Origin: Granulicella sp. L60
GTDB lineage: Bacteria; Acidobacteriota; Terriglobia; Terriglobales; Acidobacteriaceae
DNA length: 64,000 bases
Assembly: GCF_009765825.1 (NCBI RefSeq)
Contig: NZ_LMUR01000022.1
Span: 160,087-224,086, forward strand
Direction of reading: 5' to 3'
Shown here: positions 1-7,650 of the stretch, in pieces
Layout: each line of letters begins with the position of its first letter
Position numbering within the stretch: the first letter of the stretch is position 1
Made by a program: the position numbers and the translations under genes
The notes under the pieces: model-generated
What the model was told of the DNA's origin: nothing
What the model saw: the letters and a program-made list of their open reading frames with translations, nothing else
The model's database searches: none

Positions 1-222
1 GACGAGCCTCCGTTTGATTCGGACTTTGGGCAGAAGATTTTTAAGAACGTCTCGAAGAAGTCGTGGGGCGAGTGGGTAGAGCGGCAAAAGATGCTGTTGA
101 ATGAGTATCGTCTGCAGCCGTGGACGCGTGAGGCGCAGGAGTTTCTGGTGGAGCAGATGAACGCGTTCTTCTTTGGCGAGGGTGGAGAGTTGCCGAAGGA
201 GTATGTCGCGCCGAGCCACTAG
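1..222 (+). CDS. yggX: Probable Fe(2+)-trafficking protein YggX, 3' part
   Basis: Frame 1 is open from the window edge to a TAG at 220-222, giving the last 73 residues. The fragment follows YggX closely: G-Q-K-I-F-K-N-V-S-K matches the family G-K-R-I-Y-N-E-I-S-K, followed by W-x-x-W, K-x-x-L-L-N-E, R-x-x-L-x-x-Q-M and a final F-F-x-G-E-G. YggX is a small cytosolic protein of about 90 residues linked to iron trafficking and protection of Fe-S clusters from oxidation. The usual N-terminal cysteine lies outside the window. It ends 100 bp before tRNA-Pro and appears to be core genome flanking the island. The identification rests on family pattern; the start is not visible. Confidence 0.85.
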   Translation, partial: DEPPFDSDFGQKIFKNVSKKSWGEWVERQKMLLNEYRLQPWTREAQEFLVEQMNAFFFGEGGELPKEYVAPSH

Positions 223-322
223 GGATTGCGTGCGTTTCACCGGAGGGTGGGACGTTCGTGTACACTTAGGACTGCAATATACCCCGCCGTCTCCCGCCCT
301 GGGATGACGAGCAAACCATAGT

Positions 323-399
323 CGGGACGTGGCTCAGCCTGGTAGAGCGCACCCTTGGGGTGGGTGAGGTCGCTAGTTCGAATCTAGTCGTCCCGACCA
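323..399 (+). tRNA. tRNA-Pro (anticodon GGG)
   Basis: A full cloverleaf can be drawn. The acceptor CGGGACG (323-329) pairs with CGTCCCG (389-395), A396 is the discriminator and CCA is encoded at 397-399. The D-stem GCTC begins at 332. The anticodon stem CACCC/GGGTG (350-354/362-366) encloses TTGGGGT with anticodon GGG at 357-359. The T-arm is CTAG-TTCGAAT-CTAG. Sequences resembling its 3' end recur near 21.6 kb, so it is the likely integration target of the downstream island. Confidence 0.97.
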
Positions 400-408
400 T
401 TATTTCAA
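396..408 (+). other. Candidate island left attachment repeat at the tRNA-Pro 3' end
   Basis: The 13 bases ACCATTATTTCAA, which start in the tRNA discriminator/CCA, are repeated exactly at 21543-21555. A second, imperfect copy of the tRNA 3' end lies at 21602-21636. Overlap with a tRNA 3' end is the usual geometry of a tyrosine-recombinase attachment site, but no integrase gene is visible, so the assignment is an inference. Confidence 0.45.
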
Positions 409-514
409 TCGGTTAGCATCTAAAAGTGGGTCCACTAAGGCCAATAGCGATTTGCCTCATTTCTATGCCTTGATCCACATCGATGCTATAAGACCAACGA
501 CCCTCCGACCATGG

Positions 515-1360
515 TCAAGCTTTATCGGGCACGGGCGCATCACCTAGCGTGGTTCGTCTCGGATGTTGTTCGCTGATGCCGCCCACAGCAGACTCCGCGC
601 CAAATAGCGACTCGACGGCTGAAAGCAGACGCGTCAGCACCCGATACACAAGCGACGATGAGAAGCCGCCCATCAGGGCTAAGAGCGGCTGATTGAGCGA
701 AGACGTCATCAGATCCGCGTGATTTTTCTGCAAGTAGTGGAAGAACAGTTTTGACAGCAACAGCCCAGAGATTACTCCCAGCACAAGCTGCACCCAATAA
801 CTGCTCACGTACCTCGGGTCGTAGGTACCTCCCGATACATACCGGTTCAACTTGAACAATGCTGCAAACGAGCTTCCCACCGCACTGGACGCGATAAGAA
901 AGATCTCCGACAGCAACAATGTGAGCCCGGAGCCCTCGATCAAATCCTGCTGCATTACCTTCTGATCAATCTTGGGCGAAAGCGAGCAAAGGAGCAGCAC
1001 GGCGGTTGATAGGCAGGCCACGAAAAGCATGTGACGCATGATCGAAACCGGGACCAGATGCGACAATCGCGGATGCCGCTTCTCTTCGCGATACAGCTCC
1101 AATACCGCACGCGGGGTGGAGGGATAGATAGATCGCGAAAGCGTCGCGTGGTATTGTGCGAGCCGCTCCACGTTGACTTCATGTGTCTCATACGCGAGCA
1201 GCACGCCGGTGGGCAGTTGCAGGCCCGCTCCCATGGCATAGAGTGCCATGGCCTGCACTTCCTCCGTCACGCGCCGACGCAACTCCGACCCTTGGCTGAT
1301 CGAGGCCGCCGGGTCAACAATTTGTGCCTGTGGCCTCAAAATCGCTATCCGCATGCACAC
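515..1360 (-). CDS. Uncharacterised membrane protein with about four TM segments
   Basis: 281 residues from a GTG at 1360; an ATG two codons later (1354) is an equally good start. The first 105 residues are soluble and mostly helical. Hydrophobic stretches follow at about 110-130, 148-168, 190-210 and 222-245, and the C-terminal 30 residues are polar. I recognise no family. It directly follows the 146-residue secreted protein on the minus strand (that gene's TGA at 1363-1361, this gene's GTG at 1360) and is the third gene after the endolysin. In a lysis cassette this position could hold a membrane-permeabilising protein, but at 281 residues it is far larger than a typical holin. Function unknown; coding status is good because of the tight gene junction and clear membrane topology. 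Confidence 0.75.
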   Translation of the reverse strand: MCMRIAILRPQAQIVDPAASISQGSELRRRVTEEVQAMALYAMGAGLQLPTGVLLAYETHEVNVERLAQYHATLSRSIYPSTPRAVLELYREEKRHPRLSHLVPVSIMRHMLFVACLSTAVLLLCSLSPKIDQKVMQQDLIEGSGLTLLLSEIFLIASSAVGSSFAALFKLNRYVSGGTYDPRYVSSYWVQLVLGVISGLLLSKLFFHYLQKNHADLMTSSLNQPLLALMGGFSSSLVYRVLTRLLSAVESLFGAESAVGGISEQHPRRTTLGDAPVPDKA

Positions 1361-1801
1361 TCACTCTGCCGGCTGGAACTTGAAGCACCCCTGCATGACG
1401 GAGACCGGTACGTGCTGGACCACACAACGCAGTGGCTTGTCTTGCTCGGGAACAGACCACACCCGGTATTGATTCTCGATAAGGCACGCGCTGTCGGCAA
1501 CAGAAGCACCATGCTCAAAGCCAGGCTGGCCCGCTATCAGCTCCTTCATCCCTTTTAGAGGGAGTGGATAGTGGATCCACAGGGAGCACAGTACATCGAC
1601 CACTAGCAAGTTACCCTGCGCGTCCCTTTTCTCAGCGCTGTAATTCGACTCTTGTGTCGCGTCACCTCTGCGCACCAGAGCCGTATACTTAGGCACAGGT
1701 GTGGCTTTTAGCCTGTGCTGCGCTCGCGAACTGACTCCGGCTTCCGCCATGAGGATCAGTGCGCTCGACGCCAACACTATCCTTTTCCAGCTAGCTCTCA
1801 T
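1361..1801 (-). CDS. Small exported protein of unknown function
   Basis: 146 residues beginning MRASWKRIVLASSALILMAE: two positive charges, a hydrophobic core and small residues, consistent with a Sec signal peptide cleaved near A-G-V-S-S-R-A-Q (residues 20-28). The mature part has four cysteines (in V-L-C-S, S-A-C-L, L-R-C-V and Q-G-C-F), enough for two disulfides in the periplasm. No family recognised. It starts 50 bp after the endolysin gene and abuts the membrane-protein gene, so the three are probably co-transcribed. A GAGGAAAGAAGA-like purine run just before the ATG is an adequate ribosome binding site. Confidence 0.7.
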   Translation of the reverse strand: MRASWKRIVLASSALILMAEAGVSSRAQHRLKATPVPKYTALVRRGDATQESNYSAEKRDAQGNLLVVDVLCSLWIHYPLPLKGMKELIAGQPGFEHGASVADSACLIENQYRVWSVPEQDKPLRCVVQHVPVSVMQGCFKFQPAE

Positions 1802-1851
1802 TTCTTCTCTCCTTTACAAGGTGGATGATCGTATCGATCCTACGGTGCGCT

Positions 1852-2652
1852 TCAGGCGAGCCCTGAGTTGAACAACTTCGCTTCGCGCTCGCGGCGCGCC
1901 TGCAGTCCAGGCAAAGCCGGCCACAAGCGCTTCATGCTCAGAAATGCCGGCGCAACATCGTTCAGCCGGCCCTCGCGAATGGCCTCGCGGATATCCCGCA
2001 TCTCCTTGCGGCTGTCGCCTTCCATCGCAGCGCCGCGATTGTAAACAAGGCTCAACAGAGCACCACGCGATAGCGGCGAAAGCACCTCCTGGCCCGGAAA
2101 GCTTTGCTGTACCTTTGCAAGCGTTCTGGGCAGCGTCAGACGTGTAAACACACTCCAAGCCGCCAACCATGGCACTCTGATCATGAACAGCGCCCTTGCA
2201 CCATCGGCATTGCCCGGCCGGCCCGCCCACGGTGCCAGTGCATCGATCGATGTTTGTGAAAGCACCTCGCTCCAGTCTGACCTAAAGCTGTCGCGTGCAA
2301 AGCGCAGGTCATAGCCAATGCCGATCGTGATGCCACTCTCACCTCCTGGAAACGCTGGCGAGGCATTGCGCGTTTTGTATAGATTCAGACTGCCTACTTC
2401 TTCGCGCGCGATGAACGTGATAGCTAAAATATCGACTGTCGGCAGAGGCTCGGGCTGCTGCCGCAGCAGATCATCGAGCTCGTCGTCGTACTCCGTGCGA
2501 GGCGCAATCCTCATCTGCCCACAACAGGAGCTCAGGGCTGCTAAGCAGCCGCGTCCGAAGATGCCATCTTCGTCCAGCAGGCTGCCCATCTTGTTCAACT
2601 GCCGTTGTGCCTGGCGGACCTGTTCTCCTTGATCTCCCAGCCGCAGAATCAT
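1852..2652 (-). CDS. Endolysin-like protein: peptidoglycan-binding domain plus T4-type lysozyme domain
   Basis: 266 residues, no signal peptide. Residues 1-60 look like a PG_binding_1 domain (L-R-x-G-x-x-G-x-x-V-x-x-x-Q-x-x-L, then D-G-I-F-G). Residues about 75-265 follow the T4-lysozyme/GH24 plan: an E-E pair at 84-85 as the likely catalytic glutamate, PGGESGITIGIGYDL around 102-116 matching the T4 stretch Y-T-I-G-I-G-H-L, and a C-terminal block S-R-G-A-L-L-S-L-V-Y-N-x-G (T4: R-R-A-A-L-I-N-M-V-F-Q-M-G) ending with the conserved R-x-x-R-E-A-x-L-F. It would cleave the glycan strands of peptidoglycan. Lack of a signal peptide is typical of phage endolysins and of lysins that release cytoplasmic particles. 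Its promoter region carries the motif shared by the other island units. Confidence 0.8.
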   Translation of the reverse strand: MILRLGDQGEQVRQAQRQLNKMGSLLDEDGIFGRGCLAALSSCCGQMRIAPRTEYDDELDDLLRQQPEPLPTVDILAITFIAREEVGSLNLYKTRNASPAFPGGESGITIGIGYDLRFARDSFRSDWSEVLSQTSIDALAPWAGRPGNADGARALFMIRVPWLAAWSVFTRLTLPRTLAKVQQSFPGQEVLSPLSRGALLSLVYNRGAAMEGDSRKEMRDIREAIREGRLNDVAPAFLSMKRLWPALPGLQARREREAKLFNSGLA

Positions 2653-3038
2653 CGCAAGTCTCCCTTAGGCAGCGACAGAAATTCGCTATGCTTCTGTCGA
2701 TTGCTTGCTCAACATACGGTCCCCTCGTATGTCAAAGCCCCCTGCGAATGGGGAAGGCACGGGAATATTGTGTCTGAACAATCCCAGCGACGCAGCTGTG
2801 GATCTCTAGCGTATTCTCGGCGGACATTCCCCAAATGGGCACTGCATGAGACTCGACGCTGCAGTATTCCTGTCGTTGGTTGCGAAGTTCAACAGGGGTC
2901 CAAAGATTTGTACAGCCCGCTGGCACTCGCGCGACCTCTGGTCCTTGCAGGTCCTGTTTTCCTTGCGATGGCTCACTGCCGTCAAAGGGATTTTCTCTCC
3001 GGGTCTAATGTCACGACATAGCTGAGTAGAACGGACAT
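2653..3038. other. Divergent intergenic region between the endolysin and LuxR-type genes
   Basis: About 386 bp with no convincing gene; short open frames on both strands have no recognisable content. It holds one copy of the cluster motif (2825-2841) and, next to it on the plus strand, CTAGCGTAT (2806-2814), the same block found downstream of the motif at 5.96 and 20.70 kb but inverted. It should contain the promoters of both the lysis trio (minus) and the regulator (plus). Confidence 0.6.
2825..2841 (-). promoter_or_regulatory. Cluster motif, copy A (upstream of endolysin and LuxR genes)
   Basis: Plus strand reads CATTCCCCAAATGGGCA; on the minus strand TGCCCATTTGGGGAATG. It matches copies at 5984-6001, 7632-7650 and 20722-20739 (consensus CATTCCsCAAAyGGrsCA) and is a near-palindrome around CCCAAATGGG. 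It lies 172 bp before the endolysin start and 198 bp before the regulator start. Unlike the other copies, its CTAGCGT block is 15 nt away and inverted. Confidence 0.55.
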
Positions 3039-3722
3039 ATGACTCTTACACATGAGAACTACCTGCCTAAGAATGTATTCCACCGAAGCGACATGTCCCA
3101 AAATTCGGGGGACGCTAACGATCTGCTCTGGGGCTCGCTGCTCGATTCAATTCCGGTCGGCATCATCACGCTCGATGCCGATTCGTTCGTTCTGCGCCGC
3201 AACTCTACGGCTGCGGCGCTACTCGATCAGGAAGATGGTCTTCATATTTATAAAGGTCGCCTACGTGCTTCGACGGCCCATCACAGCTTCATGCTGAACT
3301 CAGCCGTGCGGCATCTTGAGCGCCAAGTCGCCTCGACAACACAGCCCACATTCATTACCACCTTGCAGGTGCCGTGCCGGATCTCCGACCGCGGGATCGA
3401 TGTTGTGCTCAAGCGCGCTCCACGGGTGGAGTCTGGCAACACCCAAGCTACCGTCGTGATCGCATATGTTTTTGATCCTAACCGCTGTAAGCCGTCTTCG
3501 CCGGAATTGATCGCGAGTCTTTATGGCCTCACGCCAGCAGAGACAAAGCTCACGATCCACCTCATGCAAGGACATAGCCTGGAGGAGGCGGCCGGCCTGC
3601 TGCGAGTAAAGAAAGACACTGTGCGTAAGCATCTGCAGGCGATCTTCTCCAAAACCCGCACCTCAAGGCAGGCCGATCTCATCAGGCTCCTGATGATGGG
3701 CGCTGCTCAGCTGGAGGTCTAA
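3039..3722 (+). CDS. LuxR-family transcriptional regulator with PAS-like N-terminal domain
   Basis: 227 residues. Residues about 28-60 (L-L-D-S-I-P-V-G-I-I-T-L-D, then N-S-T-A-A-A-L-L) look like the start of a PAS sensor domain. The C-terminal 65 residues form a LuxR/GerE helix-turn-helix: Y-G-L-T-P-A-E-T-K-L, then E-E-A-A-G-L-L-R-V-K-K-D-T-V-R-K-H-L-Q-A-I-F-S-K-T-like spacing followed by R-Q-A-D-L-I-R-L-L. There is no receiver domain, so the PAS region would be the sensor. It is transcribed divergently from the lysis trio, with a cluster motif between them, and is the obvious candidate regulator for the four motif copies in the island. Alternative start ATG at 3093. Direct regulation of the cluster is inferred. 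Confidence 0.85.
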   Translation: MTLTHENYLPKNVFHRSDMSQNSGDANDLLWGSLLDSIPVGIITLDADSFVLRRNSTAAALLDQEDGLHIYKGRLRASTAHHSFMLNSAVRHLERQVASTTQPTFITTLQVPCRISDRGIDVVLKRAPRVESGNTQATVVIAYVFDPNRCKPSSPELIASLYGLTPAETKLTIHLMQGHSLEEAAGLLRVKKDTVRKHLQAIFSKTRTSRQADLIRLLMMGAAQLEV

Positions 3723-3842
3723 CTGGGGAGCCTGGGCGACATCGAGCTCTCGCAACCGGCGCAACTCCTCGTCCTCCAGGCAAAGGACCAGGATCACCGG
3801 GTCCGGTGGCCGCTTACGGAAGAAGGTGCGTAGATTCAACAT
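3663..3842 (-). CDS. Small coupled ORF (59 aa), unknown
   Basis: The ATG at 3842 overlaps the stop of the preceding gene (ATGTTGA), a typical translational-coupling junction. The product starts M-L-N-L-R-T-F-F-R-K-R-P-P-D-P-V, followed by a hydrophobic stretch (V-I-L-V-L-C-L) and a strongly charged E-D-E-E-L-R-R-L-R-E-L; this looks like protein rather than chance. The last 60 bp lie antisense to the 3' end of the LuxR gene. No family recognised. If real, it is the last gene of the DUF2589 operon. Confidence 0.5.
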   Translation of the reverse strand: MLNLRTFFRKRPPDPVILVLCLEDEELRRLRELDVAQAPQLDLQLSSAHHQEPDEIGLP

Positions 3843-4288
3843 TGCTTATCTCGGCTTAAGGTGAAGGTGCGGAATATGTGCCCGTCGATGAGAATCGCGC
3901 CTTCCCCATAGCCGCGGCCAGGGCACGATATCTGGACGACACGCTGTCTGGATGCGGGGTGAGGCTGCCAGAAGCATCGTATGCGCTGCCACCAGGTACG
4001 CTCCGGCGGCAAGTCCTCCTTGAGCACCATCTTCAACTCAAGCGTGAGCTTCTCCACCACGGGCTTGGCACGGCCGTGCGTCGAAAGGCAATTGGCCAAA
4101 GCAGCATCCTGTGTGTACTGCTGCCCGGCTTTGTTCCGTAGAACCACACAGACGTCAGGCTGCTGCAAGTTCTCGGAGGCGTGGTTCGCCGTGCGCTGGT
4201 AGCGCGCATCGAGCCGGGTCTGCGCGCGTTCCACGTGCCCGCACACATACGCGGCAAGCACATCGAGCGTGAGCTCCAGGGTTCTCAT
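3836..4288 (-). CDS. Uncharacterised protein of the DUF2589 operon
   Basis: 150 residues from the ATG at 4288, which overlaps the TGA of the upstream gene (ATGA); a GTG eight codons earlier is possible but less likely given the overlap. No signal peptide or membrane segment. The N-terminal half is helical and contains H-V-E-R-A-Q-T-R-L-D-A-R-Y; the C-terminal part ends with a beta-like R-V-V-Q-I-S-C-P-G-R-G-Y-G-E-G-A-I-L-I. I do not recognise the family. Tight coupling places it in one transcript with the two DUF2589 proteins and the 93-residue protein, so it probably serves the same complex. Confidence 0.7.
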   Translation of the reverse strand: MRTLELTLDVLAAYVCGHVERAQTRLDARYQRTANHASENLQQPDVCVVLRNKAGQQYTQDAALANCLSTHGRAKPVVEKLTLELKMVLKEDLPPERTWWQRIRCFWQPHPASRQRVVQISCPGRGYGEGAILIDGHIFRTFTLSRDKQC

Positions 4289-4566
4289 GGCTGCGCCTCC
4301 GGTAACCACAATGGTCGGCGCCTGAAGCCGATGTGGTAAGTCATCGCCTGCAGCACCACCTGGTGCTCACCTACGTTCAGCACCGTGAACGCTTTCTCGA
4401 TGCCTAGAATCCTGCCCTTGGGACTGTCACCAAGGCAGCGGTTCAGCAATGCCATCGCAGCGTGTGCTTTCACTTCAAATTGGGGTTGGTCCGGATTGTT
4501 GGAGCCGACCGTGATGCGATGCACAAAACCTATCTCACTCAGGTCGATGGTCGCTGCTTCTGCCAC
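4285..4566 (-). CDS. Small uncharacterised protein (93 aa) of the DUF2589 operon
   Basis: GTG start at 4566, chosen because GGAGGACTTT precedes it directly (a strong ribosome binding site with 5-nt spacing). The product is a compact, probably beta-rich 93-residue protein containing R-I-T-V-G-S-N-N-P and V-L-N-V-G-E-H-Q-V-V-L-Q-A-M-T-Y. No signal peptide, no family recognised. Its stop overlaps the next start by ATGA, and it follows the DUF2589 gene by 90 bp. Confidence 0.7.
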   Translation of the reverse strand: MAEAATIDLSEIGFVHRITVGSNNPDQPQFEVKAHAAMALLNRCLGDSPKGRILGIEKAFTVLNVGEHQVVLQAMTYHIGFRRRPLWLPEAQP

Positions 4567-4656
4567 AAAGTCCTCCGACGGCTCGGCTCAGGCCGCAAGC
4601 CAAAAACCATAGTGCGTTGGCCCGGGAGCTGCTTACGATGCAACTCCCGGGACCCT

Positions 4657-5313
4657 TTACGGCTTACCGTCATTCCCAGTTGTGCCGCTACTCGACTCGA
4701 GTGCCGGCAGCGTGCTCGGAACAATCGCGCTGTGCATAATGTCGAGCACACGTGCCAGGCCTTCCGGCATGCCGTTGTCCACCGCATGCACTTCCACGTG
4801 ATATTTAGCTGACTGATCGGTCGAGCGCGTGTTCTCTTTATGCGAAGAGACCGAACCCGAGATGTTCACTGAAACTGAGACGGGACCCCAACCAATCTTC
4901 GCCTGTGCTTCCAACTTGGCTGAGGCGTCGAACGACTCTTTGGACGTCTCCGAGTTCTTCACTTCCATATCGAACACCACGTCCACAGAGTTGATACTCA
5001 GGCTTGGCACCTTCACGATCGCGAGCAGTGGAATATTCATCTCCACGTCTTCCATCGGCGCCAATGCGCCCGCTGGCAACGGCTCCAAGAGGGCCTTCGC
5101 ACGGCGGAACTTAAAGTATGCCGTGCGAACGTCACCTACCCCCGAGGTCTTGGCCTGGGCCTCCGTCGGCGGAAGGAAGCCGATCACCTTAATAAAGTCC
5201 GCGGTTGCGTTGGCCAGCTTCACTTGCGCATCGCTGGCCGCCATTAGAGGGCCGCCGATTAAATCTGCCATCGGCAAGCCCTTGAACTGATCACCCATTG
5301 CTGGAACTGCCAT
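4657..5313 (-). CDS. DUF2589 domain-containing protein
   Basis: 218 residues. The N-terminus (G-L-P-M-A-D-L-I-G-G-P-L-M-A-A-S-D-A-Q) with D-F-I-K-V-I-G-F, the central beta block I-P-L-L-A-I-V-K-V-P-S-L, then V-V-F-D-M-E-V-K-N-S, and the C-terminal P-E-G-L-A-R-V-L-D-I-M are the DUF2589 pattern as I know it. Biochemical function of the family is unknown. GAGGAGA lies 8 nt before the ATG, and this leader is similar to the leader of the 49-aa gene at 20,589. It is the second gene of an operon with a second DUF2589-like protein upstream. Cytosolic by sequence. Confidence 0.8.
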   Translation of the reverse strand: MAVPAMGDQFKGLPMADLIGGPLMAASDAQVKLANATADFIKVIGFLPPTEAQAKTSGVGDVRTAYFKFRRAKALLEPLPAGALAPMEDVEMNIPLLAIVKVPSLSINSVDVVFDMEVKNSETSKESFDASAKLEAQAKIGWGPVSVSVNISGSVSSHKENTRSTDQSAKYHVEVHAVDNGMPEGLARVLDIMHSAIVPSTLPALESSSGTTGNDGKP

Positions 5314-5354
5314 TGTCTTTGTCTCCTCGATTTAGTTTTTTAGTGCGGGCCGGA

Positions 5355-5912
5355 CTAGCTCGGGTTGGAGTCAGGTCCTGCCACATCCGCAACGCCAATG
5401 CGTTTGTTCAGTTCCAGCATGAGGCGTTGAATTCCTTCAGTCGGCTCCTGGCTAGTCACCTTCAGTACCACCTTGCCTAGGGCATCTCGGGTTGCTGTAC
5501 GCGGGCTGTTCATGTCGACCATCATGGCTCGCCGCGGCTTGCTTTCGTTGCCCACTGCCGACATCGCCGGTGATGTGTATTGCCGCGGCGTATCGGCCGT
5601 CGGCTCATACTCCTGTACGACATCATGGATATCGCCAAGGTCGACATCCATCGTGATCTCCATGCTCTCGATTGCGAGCCGGTTAGCCCCGACCAGCGTC
5701 AGAATCGGCACCTGCAGTAGCATCTCTTCGCCGGGAGGAGCACCCAGCCGATTGGAAGGCACGCGAATATCCAAGGTACGCGGCCGGCGATCCGCGTCCA
5801 GATATTGTGACAGCAGCCCGGCCTGATACACCTCAATCTTGTCTTGCGCGCTGATCACCGCGCTCGCAACGGCATCGATCAGCGCTTCCAGTTCCACGGG
5901 TTCCTGTGCCAT
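5355..5912 (-). CDS. DUF2589-like companion protein
   Basis: 185 residues from the ATG at 5912 (MAQEPVELEALIDAV), preceded by AAGGAGAACGTGCT; an upstream in-frame ATG at 5936 has no ribosome binding site. The layout parallels its neighbour: an N-terminal helix with V-I-S-A-Q-D-K-I, then L-L-Q-V-P-I-L-T-L-V and I-E-S-M-E-I-T-M-D-V-D-L matching the neighbour's I-P-L-L-A-I-V and V-D-V-V-F-D-M-E-V. First gene of the DUF2589 operon and directly downstream of cluster motif copy B. A nearly complete internal deletion of a related gene survives at 20.62-20.66 kb. Confidence 0.7.
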   Translation of the reverse strand: MAQEPVELEALIDAVASAVISAQDKIEVYQAGLLSQYLDADRRPRTLDIRVPSNRLGAPPGEEMLLQVPILTLVGANRLAIESMEITMDVDLGDIHDVVQEYEPTADTPRQYTSPAMSAVGNESKPRRAMMVDMNSPRTATRDALGKVVLKVTSQEPTEGIQRLMLELNKRIGVADVAGPDSNPS

Positions 5913-5957
5913 AGCACGTTCTCCTTGTTCAAGCATCGGTCTGCGAACTCTCTCTAC

Positions 5958-6001
5958 ACGCTAGGACCTGGGCGCGCACATTGCATTCCGCAAACGGGGC
6001 A
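5958..6001 (-). promoter_or_regulatory. Cluster motif copy B with CTAGCGT block
   Basis: On the minus strand TGCCCCGTTTGCGGAATG (6001-5984), then exactly 19 nt, then CTAGCGT (5964-5958). The same arrangement occurs at 20,739-20,693 and, as TTAGCTT, at 7,650-7,606. The flanks also match the 20.7-kb copy over about 100 bp. It lies 46-89 bp before the DUF2589 start, so it is probably the promoter or operator of that operon. Confidence 0.6.
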
Positions 6002-6093
6002 GGATTTCTAACGAAGGTAGCGACAAATATGGCCGCTACATGAGCTCCTCCTACAGAGATCACGCAGCGGCCATCAAGGGCCGGCATGGCGTG

Positions 6094-7530
6094 CTAGAGA
6101 CTCAGCTGATTCAGATCGCCGAGCTTTTTCAATTGGTCATCGGTGTATGGGTTCAGAAAGGTATCGGGCCGTGTGGTCGTATCCGTATCCCACCACAACT
6201 TGGTACCATCGCATCCGGGCTTTGGGCGGGCGCCGATCTTCATCGTGTCGTTCACGCGGTCGGCGTCACCCTTATGCCAGGTAAAGGCGTCCAGTAGCAG
6301 GTTGCAGCAAATACGTCGTTTGGCCGGAGTAGTCTGATTCGTATCTGCCACCTTGATTTTCAGCGCAGCGAGTGCGGGCTTGTGGTTGTCGGTTATCCAG
6401 CCATCCGCAATCAGCAGGTCCAGCGCGGCTATGCCCTCTTTTATCCATCCGGCCACAGCGTCGGACCAACGATTGTTCGCGAGCTCGAAGGCGGCGATTT
6501 GGTCATGATCTTTGTCGATGGGGGCCAGCACGGGTGAAGGATTGTTGCCCTGCACGTGATACAGCGGCGCCCACGATTCGGACCTGCCCACATGCGAGGC
6601 GGAAGGTTCGAAGCCGTTCGCAATCATGAAGAAGGTGCAGCCCATGCAGGATGCCAACTTGAAGGTCTGCGCTCCGATCGACATCTCGTACGGATGACCT
6701 TTATGGGCACGGACGCACTCGTAAACCGCGCGTGGCAGACCATGCGTGTAGCCGACCAGATCCGTACCTTTGCGGTTGTCACTGCCCATATAAAACTTCA
6801 TGCCCTGGTTCTGCAGGTCCTGCTGCATCGCCGCCTTATCGCCGATCATGCCCCAGATCCAAGATTTGTTCACGGGCGCTGTCTGGGCGCTGGTTGAATC
6901 CTCGCCATACTTTGGACTGGTTGAGGGTGGGCACCAGCGATCTCCTACCTGCCCATTCAACGGTGCGGGATAGAGCTGGCTGTTCTCCTTGATCGTTGTG
7001 CGTACGGTGCTCATCGCGCTCACGGCATCTCCCTGCTCATCAAGCACGAGACCGCAGTAGGCGCCGCGACCGATGTACATATCGCCCACATCGGTGCGGT
7101 TTGTCGGCGTCTTCGCATTGGTAAGGTACTTGCGCGCAAACTGCTTGAACGCTGCGTCCAGCGTCAGATCCAGCTGCGACGCCGCTGGACCGCCCGCAAT
7201 CATTCCGCCCGCCGCGAAGGAAGGGGTAAAGCCCCACGTGAGTGGTTTTGCGTTGTCAGCCGTGAGGTAGTTTCGCACCGCCTGGTTGACCCTGGTGCAA
7301 AGCTGATTATGCTTTTCCATCGCCTTCCTGTCGTCGGTCGTGCGAGCCGGCCGCTGGTCGCCCGAAACGGGCTTGAGCGTCATCTCCGGCTCCATTGCTA
7401 CTCGCCACGGCTTATTTTTCCTTGCGAAGTCTGCCGCCAGCCCGACAAATGCTGCGGTGAAGATTACATCCGCCTCGTACTCTGCCGAGGTTCCCGATCC
7501 CAAGATGCTGCCTGTTCTATTCCATGCCAT
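6094..7530 (-). CDS. Uncharacterised 478-aa protein with a C-M-G-C motif
   Basis: No signal peptide or membrane segment. Residues about 105-125 are glycine/alanine-rich (A-A-G-G-M-I-A-G-G-P-A-A-S). Around residue 300 there is H-K-G-H-P-Y-E, followed by S-C-M-G-C-T-F-F-M, then P-S-A-S-H-V-G-R-S-E-S-W-A-P. A His/Glu followed by a C-x-x-C recalls zinc sites of the cytidine-deaminase fold, but the spacing is short and the H-A-E signature is absent, so I do not assign that function. The C-terminal third is helical. It stands alone between motif copies B and C: copy C lies about 100 bp upstream of its ATG. Family unknown. Confidence 0.7.
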   Translation of the reverse strand: MAWNRTGSILGSGTSAEYEADVIFTAAFVGLAADFARKNKPWRVAMEPEMTLKPVSGDQRPARTTDDRKAMEKHNQLCTRVNQAVRNYLTADNAKPLTWGFTPSFAAGGMIAGGPAASQLDLTLDAAFKQFARKYLTNAKTPTNRTDVGDMYIGRGAYCGLVLDEQGDAVSAMSTVRTTIKENSQLYPAPLNGQVGDRWCPPSTSPKYGEDSTSAQTAPVNKSWIWGMIGDKAAMQQDLQNQGMKFYMGSDNRKGTDLVGYTHGLPRAVYECVRAHKGHPYEMSIGAQTFKLASCMGCTFFMIANGFEPSASHVGRSESWAPLYHVQGNNPSPVLAPIDKDHDQIAAFELANNRWSDAVAGWIKEGIAALDLLIADGWITDNHKPALAALKIKVADTNQTTPAKRRICCNLLLDAFTWHKGDADRVNDTMKIGARPKPGCDGTKLWWDTDTTTRPDTFLNPYTDDQLKKLGDLNQLSL

Positions 7531-7605
7531 ATCCGTCGCTCCTTATAGCTCGGCATCGACTCTTGCCAACGTAATTCACGTGGCAAATCTTAGCCGGCAG
7601 ACCCG

Positions 7606-7650
7606 AAGCTAAGCGGTACCGGTGGTTGCGTCATTCCCCAAACGGGGACA
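7606..7650 (-). promoter_or_regulatory. Cluster motif copy C with TTAGCTT block
   Basis: Minus strand reads TGTCCCCGTTTGGGGAATG (7650-7632), 19 nt, then TTAGCTT (7612-7606). The core CCCCGTTTGGGG is the most symmetrical of the four copies. Position is about 76-120 bp before the ATG of the 478-aa gene, comparable to copy B and its gene. Confidence 0.55.
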
